A DNA stretch of 64,000 bases from Bacteroidota bacterium (lineage in GTDB: Bacteria; Bacteroidota; Bacteroidia; NORP154), in assembly GCA_022572355.1 (NCBI GenBank), contig JACZWC010000003.1, positions 62,001-126,000 on the forward strand. The letters run 5' to 3'. The first letter of the stretch is position 1, and each line of letters starts with the position of its first letter. A program made the position numbers and the translations under genes. Below are positions 30,039-39,172 of this stretch, one piece after another. The notes beneath the pieces are model-generated. The model had not been told where the DNA came from. It saw only the letters and a list, made by a program, of their open reading frames with translations, and ran no database searches.

Positions 30039-30983
30039 ATGAGGGTTTATTCCAACATAGATGAATTCGAAAGTGTGGCTTGTCCGGTGCTCACCACCGG
30101 TACCTTTGATGGCGTTCATTTAGGCCATAAAAAAATTATATCCCGGTTGTTGGAAATTGCTGACAGGAGTAGCGGGGAAAGTGTTCTACTGTCGTTCAAT
30201 CCGCACCCCAGAATGGTTTTATTTCCTGACGATACCAGAATTCAGCTATTGAGCAGTCAAAAGGAAAAAATAAAATTGCTTGAAGAATCCGGGATTGATC
30301 ACTTAATCATTCATCCATTTACAAGAGAATTTTCTCGATTATCTTCCGTGGAATTTGTACGAGATCTGCTGGTGAATAAATTGGGAATAAAGAAGCTTGT
30401 AATTGGATACAACCATCAGTTTGGTAGAAACCGGGAGGGAACACTGGAACATTTAAAAGAATACGGCCCGGTATATGGATTTGATGTTGAGGAAATTCCA
30501 GCAGAAGAAATTGACAATGTGAATATTAGCTCGACAAAAATTCGGGATGCACTGTCCGAGGGGAATGTCACCGTTGCTAACTCATTTTTGGGATACAGTT
30601 ATTCCCTCGAAGGCGATGTTGTAAGAGGAAAAGAAATTGGAAGAACCATTGGCTTTCCAACCGCTAACATAGAAATTCGCGAAAACGAGAAACTTATTCC
30701 CAAAGATGGTGTATACGCAGCAAGGGCCGAAGTAAATGGGAAACAATACAATGGCATGTTAAACATTGGGTACAATCCGACAGTAGAGAAGGGAAAAACT
30801 GATGACAGGCGCAATACTATAGAGATTAACCTGTTTGATTTTGACGATGACATCTATGGAAGTGAAATCGAAGTAGAACTTATTGAAAGAATTCGCGATG
30901 AAAGAAAATTTGAGGATTTAACTGAACTAAAAAATCAGCTTGCGCTGGATAAAACTGAAACCAATCGAATTTTAGCGGGATGA
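30039..30983 (+). CDS. ribF: Bifunctional riboflavin kinase/FAD synthetase
   Basis: Makes FMN and then FAD from riboflavin. From the ATG at 30039 the product is 314 residues, the normal length. The N-terminal nucleotidyltransferase half has TTGTFDGVHLGHKKI and SSTKIRDAL. The C-terminal kinase half has GKEIGRTIGFPTANI and MLNIGYNPTV. An upstream in-frame ATG at 29973 would add 22 hydrophobic residues unlike the family, and it sits at the predicted transcription start. A 6-bp inverted repeat (ACCCAC 30005-30010, GTGGGT 30030-30035) lies just before the start and could affect translation. The stop overlaps the LRR gene start. Confidence 0.93.
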   Translation: MRVYSNIDEFESVACPVLTTGTFDGVHLGHKKIISRLLEIADRSSGESVLLSFNPHPRMVLFPDDTRIQLLSSQKEKIKLLEESGIDHLIIHPFTREFSRLSSVEFVRDLLVNKLGIKKLVIGYNHQFGRNREGTLEHLKEYGPVYGFDVEEIPAEEIDNVNISSTKIRDALSEGNVTVANSFLGYSYSLEGDVVRGKEIGRTIGFPTANIEIRENEKLIPKDGVYAARAEVNGKQYNGMLNIGYNPTVEKGKTDDRRNTIEINLFDFDDDIYGSEIEVELIERIRDERKFEDLTELKNQLALDKTETNRILAG

Positions 30984-31609
30984 GAGTTCAAACACTTTTC
31001 AATAAAATAATTATTGGTGCAGTTTCGATAATATCGCTGCTGTATATGACTCCAGGCACCGCCGTGAGTCAGGAGTTAGATTCCATTGAGGCAACGGAAG
31101 GTGAAGTGTTTTTTACGCTGGAGTCTGCGATGAAAAATCCGGATAGCGTCTTCGTCTTAATCTTAAAAAGGGAGAGGCTAAAAGAATTTCCTATGGAAAT
31201 TTTTGAATTTGTGAATTTGGAGGAGTTAGACCTAAGCAAGAACAAGATTGAGACCATTCCCAAGGAAATATCGGGACTTAAAAATTTACAGATATTTAAT
31301 ATTTCCAAGAACAAGCTTACAAGGATCCCCCCTGAAATTGGTTCTCTAACCAAACTCAAAGAGCTGATAATATTCCAAAATGAAATCCCCTTTCTTCCGC
31401 CAGAAATTGGTTTACTGACCGATCTCGAATTTCTCGATTTATGGGGAAATGAAATTGGCCGGCTGCCCGTAGAAATATCAAGACTCAGGAAGTTAGCTAC
31501 TCTTGATCTAAGGGTTATCGAAATAAATGATGACGAGCAAAAGACAATGAAAGACTTGCTCCCCAATACCAAAATCCACTTCTCAAGAAGCTGCAATTGC
31601 GGAGGCTAA
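30980..31609 (+). CDS. Secreted leucine-rich repeat protein
   Basis: A 209-residue protein with a signal peptide (residues 1-30, ending AVSQ). About five leucine-rich repeats follow, such as LEELDLSKNKIETIPKEI and LEFLDLWGNEIGRLPVEI, spaced about 23 residues apart, the bacterial/plant-like length. The C-terminus is short and ends SCNCGG. It probably binds a protein or surface ligand. Its ATG overlaps the ribF stop (ATGA), so it is translated with ribF, though no functional connection is obvious. Confidence 0.8.
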   Translation: MRVQTLFNKIIIGAVSIISLLYMTPGTAVSQELDSIEATEGEVFFTLESAMKNPDSVFVLILKRERLKEFPMEIFEFVNLEELDLSKNKIETIPKEISGLKNLQIFNISKNKLTRIPPEIGSLTKLKELIIFQNEIPFLPPEIGLLTDLEFLDLWGNEIGRLPVEISRLRKLATLDLRVIEINDDEQKTMKDLLPNTKIHFSRSCNCGG

Positions 31610-31637
31610 TTTGTCAGTATCTTTATACACTTTCTTG

Positions 31638-31668
31638 TTTGAATTGTTGTTCCTGATCTTTACATTTG
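31638..31668 (+). promoter_or_regulatory. Promoter of the thiamine operon
   Basis: TTTG at 31638-31641, a 19-base spacer and TACATTTG at 31661-31668 match the Bacteroidota consensus at every specified base. The predicted start of transcription, about 31675, coincides with the first base of the TPP riboswitch P1 stem. Confidence 0.75.
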
Positions 31669-31674
31669 TCAATG

Positions 31675-31762
31675 ACTTTAGGGGTGTTTCACAATTGCGA
31701 TTTGTGAGACTGAGATAATACCCTCGGTACCTGATCTGGATAATACCAGCGAAGGAAAAAGT
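31675..31762 (+). ncRNA. TPP riboswitch (THI element)
   Basis: The conserved core is directly readable: GGGGTG, then CTGAGATAATACCC, then ACCTGATCTGGATAATACC and AGCGAAGGAAAAAG. P1 forms between ACTTT (31675-31679) and AAAGT (31758-31762). It lies directly upstream of thiS and controls a ten-gene thiamine operon. No U-run terminator follows. The region just before the thiS start can pair with the 3' side of P1, so control is probably at translation. Confidence 0.95.
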
Positions 31763-31805
31763 TTTTTACTTGCCAACTCTCTCCCCAAAGTCTTGATCAC
31801 AATAA

Positions 31806-31842
31806 TCCGCAACTTGCGGACAAAACTTTTGGTAAGATTACC
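31806..31842 (+). promoter_or_regulatory. Likely expression platform of the TPP riboswitch
   Basis: TCCGCAA/TTGCGGA (31806-31820) is a palindromic hairpin. Next comes AAAACTTTT (31822-31830), the exact reverse complement of AAAAGTTTT at the 3' edge of the riboswitch. GGTAAGATTACC (31831-31842), another inverted repeat, then abuts the thiS ATG. These can form mutually exclusive structures. Inference from base pairing only. Confidence 0.45.
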
Positions 31843-32046
31843 ATGAGAATCAAGGTTAACGAAAGTGAAAGAGAAGTGCCGAACAACACGAAATTGTTGG
31901 AGCTCTTTGAGACATTGGAGATCGCCAATCAAAAGGGTGTGGCAGTCGCTGTCAACAATGAAATTACCTCGAAATCCGAGTGGGGTAATTGTCAAATAAA
32001 GGAGAATGATCAGATACTAATTATCAGAGCCACAAATGGCGGCTGA
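31843..32046 (+). CDS. thiS: Thiamine biosynthesis sulfur carrier protein
   Basis: A 67-residue ubiquitin-like sulfur carrier ending in the required Gly-Gly. ThiF adenylates the terminus, it then becomes a thiocarboxylate, and ThiG takes sulfur from it to build the thiazole ring. The core NNTKLLELFETLEI and NDQILIIRATNGG are typical. It is the first gene after the TPP riboswitch. Confidence 0.95.
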   Translation: MRIKVNESEREVPNNTKLLELFETLEIANQKGVAVAVNNEITSKSEWGNCQIKENDQILIIRATNGG

Positions 32047-32058
32047 ACGCAAATTTCA

Positions 32059-34370
<2,312 letters not shown>

Positions 34371-34380
34371 AGATTTATTT

Positions 34381-34442
34381 ATGAAACCGACATGTGAAAA
34401 ATTTTCTCACAAAGGCAAATGTTTATTACATGTTGGTTCCAT
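34381..34442 (+). repeat. Imperfect inverted repeat between thiC and the ThiE-like gene
   Basis: ATGAAACCGACATGT (34381-34395) pairs with ACATGTTGGTTCCAT (34428-34442) over 15 positions, with one mismatch and one G-T wobble. A smaller GTGA/TCAC repeat lies inside. The intergenic gap is 100 bases, much longer than others in this operon. It could be an RNA processing or stability element, an attenuator, or a miniature transposable element. No T-run follows. Confidence 0.5.
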
Positions 34443-34470
34443 GTGACTGCTAGAGATCAATTATAAACAC

Positions 34471-35103
34471 ATGAAAATAATAGTCATTTCGAGTGCAAAA
34501 GGATCTGTTTCCGAAGCGAACATAGTTAACGAATTGTTCCATGAGGGCATGGAACTCTTTCACCTTAGAAAGCATAACTACTCAACTAAATTATTGAAAG
34601 AATATATCGAGCAAATTGAAGAACGGTACAGAGACCGGATTGTGCTTCATACTAAGCACATGCTAGCTCTGCAATACAATTTGAATAGGATTCACATTAC
34701 CAAAAAGCACAAAAAGAGAAGATTCAAAACATGGCTTAGCATAAAATATCTGAGGGCTAAGATTCCTAATTTGAAAATCAGCACTTCATTTCATTCTACC
34801 GACAGTATAAAGTTGGATTCTTCGGTATATGAATATGTTTTTTTGAGTCCCGTATTCGACAGCATAAGTAAAACAGGCTATAGCGGCAAATTCCACGGCG
34901 AAAATATGCCCAAACTGTTGGAAAGTCTTAAGCAAAATGTAGTTGCCCTTGGAGGCATTGATACAAACAAGCTCGATCAGGTATATAACTTAAAATATGC
35001 AGGAATTGCCATCCATGGCGCTCTTTGGCAAAGCGATAATCCGATTCAAAAGTTTAAAGAAATCCAAAAAGCGTGCGAACAAAAAAACATGTCCTTAGTA
35101 TAG
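34471..35103 (+). CDS. ThiE/TenI-like thiamine phosphate synthase homologue
   Basis: A 210-residue TIM-barrel protein of the thiamine phosphate synthase/TenI superfamily. The substrate-phosphate region FLSPVFDSISKTGYSG and the C-terminal VVALGGID and AGIAIHGALW loops are recognisable. A second, more canonical ThiE lies two genes downstream, so this copy may be the TenI-type thiazole tautomerase or a second synthase. The diphosphate-binding N-terminal positions are poorly conserved, which favours the TenI-like role. Its end overlaps thiD by 31 bases. Confidence 0.8.
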   Translation: MKIIVISSAKGSVSEANIVNELFHEGMELFHLRKHNYSTKLLKEYIEQIEERYRDRIVLHTKHMLALQYNLNRIHITKKHKKRRFKTWLSIKYLRAKIPNLKISTSFHSTDSIKLDSSVYEYVFLSPVFDSISKTGYSGKFHGENMPKLLESLKQNVVALGGIDTNKLDQVYNLKYAGIAIHGALWQSDNPIQKFKEIQKACEQKNMSLV

Positions 35104-35840
35104 CGGGATTTGATCCTTCAGCTGGAGCAGGAATTCTTAGCGACATCAAAACATTTGAAGCCCATCATGTAAATGGGCTCGCGGTGTGCACCTGTATTAC
35201 ATATCAAAATGAGTTGAAAATAAGTGGGATCTCATGGATTTCAGCTGATGAAATAATAGAACAACTTAAACCATTGTTTAAGCAATATCGAATTAATCAT
35301 GTAAAAATTGGCTTGATTCAGAATACAGAAACTTTAGAGACGGTTGTTAACTATCTCCATGATGAGAATACAGAGGTAAAAATTATTTGGGATCCCATAT
35401 TGCAGTCGAGCTCGGGCTTCGATTTTCATGGTGAGTTTGATTCTCAACTTCTGTCAGCATTGTGCAGCAAACTATCTCTGATCACACCCAACACTCATGA
35501 GATAGCTCACTTAATTCCTGATATGTCGCAGGTTGAAGCGGGAAAATCTCTCAGTGAATTTTGCGCAGTGCTCCTTAAAGGTGGGCATAGTTCAAAAATC
35601 GATTGCACAGACCAGCTATTTACCAAAAACAAGATGATAAACATTGATTCACCGCGGCTAAAGGCTGAAAAGCACGGCACTGGCTGCGTATTATCATCAG
35701 CGATCACCGCTAATTTAGCCAATGAAATGCCGCTTCAAGAGGCCTGTGAATCGGCCAAACAATATGTATCCCATTTCCTGCAAAGTGATCCTGGGCTAGT
35801 GGGACAACATTCTTATGAAAATGCAAAAATTTATAGCTAA
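35073..35840 (+). CDS. thiD: Hydroxymethylpyrimidine (phosphate) kinase
   Basis: Phosphorylates hydroxymethylpyrimidine and its monophosphate, giving the diphosphate used by ThiE. The 255-residue ribokinase-fold protein begins VLSIAGFDPSAGAGILSDIK, the substrate loop. It has the anion-hole motif KHGTGCVLSSAI with the catalytic Cys. The start is GTG at 35073, inside the ThiE-like gene. The first family residues appear immediately after it, so no later start fits. Its 3' end overlaps the next gene by 26 bases. Confidence 0.95.
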   Translation: MRTKKHVLSIAGFDPSAGAGILSDIKTFEAHHVNGLAVCTCITYQNELKISGISWISADEIIEQLKPLFKQYRINHVKIGLIQNTETLETVVNYLHDENTEVKIIWDPILQSSSGFDFHGEFDSQLLSALCSKLSLITPNTHEIAHLIPDMSQVEAGKSLSEFCAVLLKGGHSSKIDCTDQLFTKNKMINIDSPRLKAEKHGTGCVLSSAITANLANEMPLQEACESAKQYVSHFLQSDPGLVGQHSYENAKIYS

Positions 35841-36924
35841 ACTTCATTTCATCACACAAGATATTGCTGGATTCAGTCATATTGAGCAAGCCGAGCAAGC
35901 TTGTGTAGCTGGGGTGAGATGGATACAGTTTAGGATGAAAGGAGCTGAAGAAAGAGAATTTGAAGAAACAGCACGTGCCGTCAAGAGTATCTGCAAGAAG
36001 TATAATTCAGTATTCATTATTAACGACAATGTAGAGCTGGCTATGAAAGTGGAAGCTGATGGTGTTCATCTGGGTAAAATGGATATGCTACCCAGTAAAG
36101 CTCGCTTGATATTAGGGCCCAGTGCGATAATCGGAGGTACTGCCAATACTTTGAGTGATCTGCTCTGGGGTACGGAAGAAGGCTGTGATTATCTAGGCGT
36201 GGGGCCGTATCGATTTACCAATACCAAGAATAACTTATCGCCAATCTTAGAAAGTTGCGGAATGATAGATCTCATTGAAGCATATTCAACAAAAGCAGAC
36301 AATCCCATTCCTATTATTGCTATTGGTGGTATCAAATCAGACGACGTTTCTGAACTGGTTCAATCCGGATATCATGGGGTTGCGGTATCGAGTGCAATTG
36401 CAAAGGCTGATGATCCCGCACATGCTGCCAAAGAATTCCTTCTTGGGTTCCCCTCCCAGGAGGGGACAGGGGTGGGTCAGAATGCTTCTAGAAGAACAAT
36501 CATCCCATATAACCCGCAATTAAAAAAACGAGCTCGCAAACTTCGAAATAACAGCACGATTTCTGAAATTCTTCTCTGGCAGAAGCTGAAGGGCAAGCGG
36601 ATGAAAGGTTTCGACTTTGATCGCCAGCGACCTATTGACAATTTCATTGTTGACTTCTACTGGAAAGATCTAATGCTGGCTCTTGAAGTTGATGGGAAGA
36701 GCCATAATGATAAATTTATGTATGATGTGCATCGGCAGCACAAACTGGAGTCCCTCGGAGTTAATTTTCTCCGTTTTACCGATTTGGAAGTAAAAAAAGA
36801 CATGAACAACGTGCTAAATACCATTGAAAATTGGATTGAAGAAACGAAATTGCTTCCTTATGGCCACCTAGGATCTCCCCCTATACCCCACTCCAGTAAG
36901 GGATTTAAACCTGTAGACCGATGA
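35815..36924 (+). CDS. thiE: Thiamine phosphate synthase fused to a DUF559 endonuclease-like domain
   Basis: A 369-residue fusion. Residues 1-212 are ThiE, which joins the pyrimidine diphosphate and thiazole phosphate; [43 protein letters not shown] and IAIGGI mark its phosphate and metal sites. Residues 231-341 are a DUF559 domain (Vsr-like nuclease fold): [20 protein letters not shown], then [12 protein letters not shown], and [12 protein letters not shown] with the acidic pair, then GVNFLRFTD. The join is encoded by a GC-rich palindrome (36450-36465), and a degraded inverted copy lies near the 3' end (36873-36903). The DUF559 part therefore looks like an in-frame mobile insertion at the end of thiE. 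The last four bases overlap thiG. Confidence 0.9.
   Translation: MKMQKFIAKLHFITQDIAGFSHIEQAEQACVAGVRWIQFRMKGAEEREFEETARAVKSICKKYNSVFIINDNVELAMKVEADGVHLGKMDMLPSKARLILGPSAIIGGTANTLSDLLWGTEEGCDYLGVGPYRFTNTKNNLSPILESCGMIDLIEAYSTKADNPIPIIAIGGIKSDDVSELVQSGYHGVAVSSAIAKADDPAHAAKEFLLGFPSQEGTGVGQNASRRTIIPYNPQLKKRARKLRNNSTISEILLWQKLKGKRMKGFDFDRQRPIDNFIVDFYWKDLMLALEVDGKSHNDKFMYDVHRQHKLESLGVNFLRFTDLEVKKDMNNVLNTIENWIEETKLLPYGHLGSPPIPHSSKGFKPVDR
36450..36465 (+). repeat. GC-rich palindrome at the ThiE/DUF559 junction
   Basis: CCCCTCC, CA, GGAGGGG is a perfect palindrome within the coding sequence, followed by ACAGGGGTGGGTC. It encodes the low-complexity linker [11 protein letters not shown] degraded inverted counterpart lies at 36873-36903. 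Confidence 0.7.
36873..36903 (-). repeat. Degraded inverted copy of the junction repeat
   Basis: The stretch CTCCCCCTATACCCCACTCC, followed by AGTAAGGG, aligns with gaps and mismatches to the reverse complement of 36443-36477. It encodes the tail [11 protein letters not shown]. The pair would bound the DUF559 segment. Alignment was by eye only. Confidence 0.4.
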
Positions 36925-37697
36925 ACATTGAACCTCTTAAAATAGCTGACAAAACATTCAACTCCAGATTATTTACCGGAACGGGTAAATTCGGTTCTAA
37001 CTCGCTTATGGAAGAGGCGCTGCTGGCATCGGGTTCTGAGTTGGTTACCGTAGCACTCAAGCGAGTGGATCTCGCCAACGAAGACGATGACATTTTAAAA
37101 CATTTGGATCATTCGCATATAAATTTGCTGCCCAACACCTCCGGAGTCCGTACTTCTGCAGAAGCAGTACTTGCATCACAACTTGCCCGGGAGGCCCTGG
37201 AAACGAATTGGATAAAACTGGAAATCCATCCAGATCCGAAGTACCTTATGCCCGATCCTGTTGAAACACTAATGGCGGCGGAAGAGCTTGTAAAGCTTGG
37301 ATTTATTGTTCTCCCTTACTGCCATGCGGACCCGGTATTGTGCAAACGGTTGGAAGATGTAGGTACCGCTGCAGTAATGCCTCTCGGCTCGCCTATTGGA
37401 AGCAACCGTGGTTTGGACATGGAACCCATGCTGGTAATCATTATTCAACAGGCTAACGTGCCGGTTATTGTGGATGCGGGCATTGGAGCACCTTCTCATG
37501 CTGCCAAAGCAATGGAATTGGGAGCGGATGCTGTGTTGGTGAATACTGCTATCGCTGTGTCCTCAGATCCGGTTAAAATGGGAGAGGCGTTCAAGATGGC
37601 TGTTGAAGCAGGAAGAATGGCATTTGAATCAAAACTCGGAAAGACTTCTGCTAGAGCTGAGGCTAGTAGCCCTCTAACTGAATTCTTAAATGAATAA
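36921..37697 (+). CDS. thiG: Thiazole synthase
   Basis: Builds the thiazole phosphate from deoxyxylulose phosphate, dehydroglycine (from ThiH) and ThiS thiocarboxylate. The 258-residue TIM barrel has the N-terminal [44 protein letters not shown] and [20 protein letters not shown], all family hallmarks. The ATG at 36921 overlaps the end of the thiE fusion by four bases. That overlap shows the fused stop codon is in use in the operon. Confidence 0.98.
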   Translation: MNIEPLKIADKTFNSRLFTGTGKFGSNSLMEEALLASGSELVTVALKRVDLANEDDDILKHLDHSHINLLPNTSGVRTSAEAVLASQLAREALETNWIKLEIHPDPKYLMPDPVETLMAAEELVKLGFIVLPYCHADPVLCKRLEDVGTAAVMPLGSPIGSNRGLDMEPMLVIIIQQANVPVIVDAGIGAPSHAAKAMELGADAVLVNTAIAVSSDPVKMGEAFKMAVEAGRMAFESKLGKTSARAEASSPLTEFLNE

Positions 37698-37720
37698 AAC
37701 TGTTAGTCTAAAGGATCTCT

Positions 37721-37745
37721 TTAAGATCACAATTTGTGACCTTAA
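37721..37745. promoter_or_regulatory. Palindrome 1 upstream of the ORF6N gene
   Basis: Two 12-base arms, TTAAGATCACAA and TTGTGACCTTAA, match at 11 of 12 positions around a central T. The right arm, read in reverse complement, is identical to bases 37980-37991 inside the ORF6N coding sequence. In the same frame the palindrome reads LRSQFVTL, the conserved ORF6N motif. Candidate operator or recombination site. Confidence 0.55.
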
Positions 37746-37756
37746 ACAATCGCAGC

Positions 37757-37775
37757 TTATCACAAGTTGTGATAA
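37757..37775. promoter_or_regulatory. Palindrome 2 upstream of the ORF6N gene
   Basis: TTATCACAA, G, TTGTGATAA is a perfect 19-base palindrome that ends three bases before the ORF6N start codon. It shares the TCACAA/TTGTGA core with palindrome 1 and with the in-gene site, so a shared DNA-binding protein is plausible. Confidence 0.55.
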
Positions 37776-37778
37776 CTT

Positions 37779-38054
37779 ATGAGCAAGAAAGCGCTTTTAA
37801 AAGTTGAGAACATCGCATCTCAAGTTGTTTTTGTTAGAGGTGAGAAAGTGTTGCTTGATTATAGCTTAGCAGCGCTTTATGCTGTGCAGGTAAAGGCGCT
37901 GAAGCAACAAGTAAGAAGGAATATTGAACGATTTCCGGAGGATTTTATGTTTGAACTCTCTAGAGAAGAATGGAGTTCTTTAAGGTCACAACTTGTCCAT
38001 CAAGAAGGCAAACCAAGAAAAAAGATTGGCTACAAAATGAAGCACAACAAATGA
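37779..38054 (+). CDS. Truncated ORF6N-domain protein between thiG and thiH
   Basis: A 91-residue protein consisting of most of an ORF6N (KilA-N-related, phage-type DNA-binding) domain: VVFVRGEKVLLDYSLAALYA, then VKALKQQVRRNIERFPEDFM and EEWSSLRSQLV. Intact relatives are usually about twice as long and continue past LRSQxVT. Here the sequence changes to a basic tail (KPRKKIGYKMKHNK) and stops. It is probably the remnant of an inserted gene, or a small derivative still able to bind DNA. Its stop overlaps the thiH ATG (ATGA), so translating it may feed thiH. Confidence 0.7.
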   Translation: MSKKALLKVENIASQVVFVRGEKVLLDYSLAALYAVQVKALKQQVRRNIERFPEDFMFELSREEWSSLRSQLVHQEGKPRKKIGYKMKHNK

Positions 38055-39166
38055 ACTCATTTCGAAACATATTTGATACTCACAGTTGGGATACCGAATC
38101 CAAACAGATATATAGGAAAACCGCTGTTGATGTGGAGGCGGCCTTGACACGAAATGGAAATCGAACCCTCGATGATTTCAAGGCCCTTATCTCCCAAGCA
38201 GCCGAACCATACCTGGAAGAAATGGCCCAGCTCAGCAATGAGATTACACAAAAACGTTTTGGAAAAACCATTCAGATGTTCATTCCAATGTATCTGAGTA
38301 ATGAATGTCAAAACATCTGCACTTATTGTGGCTTTTCACTCGATGTGGATATACCCAGAAAAACGCTCAATGACCGAGAGATCTTATGTGAAGTAGAGGT
38401 AATCAAATCCCTTGGGTATGACCATATTCTGTTGGTGACCGGGGAAGCGAACAATACTGTTGGTGTAAAGTATTTTCAGAATGCATTGAAGCTCCTTCGC
38501 CCACACTTTTCGCACATTTCATTAGAAGTTCAACCTTTGGATCAGGAAGATTATGAATTACTCACGCCTTTTGGATTGAACACTGTACTGGTATATCAGG
38601 AAACTTATAACGAAGCTGAATACAAAACCCATCATCCCAAGGGGAAAAAATCAAATTTTCTGTATCGCCTTGAAACTCCTGATCGTCTTGGCCGCGCTGG
38701 GGTTCATAAAATTGGACTAGGTGCTTTGATTGGTTTAGCTGATTGGCGCACAGACAGCTTCTTCACGGCTCTGCACCTCGATTATCTGGAAAAGACTTAC
38801 TGGCAATCCAAATACAGTATCTCCTTCCCGAGATTAAGACCTTGTGCTGGAGGAATTGATCTGAAAAGCAATATGACGGATAGAGAACTAGCACAACTTA
38901 TATGTGCATACAGGATTTTCAACGAGGAGGTAGAACTGTCCCTGAGCACCCGCGAAAGCGAGAAATTCCGGGACAATGCGATCAAATTAGGCATAACAAA
39001 TATTAGCGCTGACTCTAAAACGAATCCGGGCGGCTATGCTAACAAAGAAGAGTCGCTGGAGCAATTCGAAATATGCGATGAGAGAAGCGGATCAACAATG
39101 GCCCACGTGATTTCGGCGCAGGGATATGAACCGGTGTGGAAGGATTGGGATTCAGTATTACAATAA
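38051..39166 (+). CDS. thiH: 2-iminoacetate (dehydroglycine) synthase
   Basis: The radical-SAM tyrosine lyase that supplies dehydroglycine to ThiG. The 371-residue protein has the cluster motif CQNICTYC (Cys86, Cys90, Cys93). Family segments are MFIPMYLSNEC, VTGEANNTVGVKYF and ISFPRLRPCAGG. The ATG at 38051 is chosen; the frame is open upstream, but that stretch is the ORF6N gene read out of frame. The start overlaps the ORF6N stop codon. It is separated from thiG only by the ORF6N insertion. Confidence 0.95.
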   Translation: MNSFRNIFDTHSWDTESKQIYRKTAVDVEAALTRNGNRTLDDFKALISQAAEPYLEEMAQLSNEITQKRFGKTIQMFIPMYLSNECQNICTYCGFSLDVDIPRKTLNDREILCEVEVIKSLGYDHILLVTGEANNTVGVKYFQNALKLLRPHFSHISLEVQPLDQEDYELLTPFGLNTVLVYQETYNEAEYKTHHPKGKKSNFLYRLETPDRLGRAGVHKIGLGALIGLADWRTDSFFTALHLDYLEKTYWQSKYSISFPRLRPCAGGIDLKSNMTDRELAQLICAYRIFNEEVELSLSTRESEKFRDNAIKLGITNISADSKTNPGGYANKEESLEQFEICDERSGSTMAHVISAQGYEPVWKDWDSVLQ

Positions 39167-39172
39167 TCAAGG

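Noticed and set aside
37970..38050. N-terminal extension of thiH
   Set aside because: The extension is the ORF6N coding sequence in another frame; the family start is at 38051.
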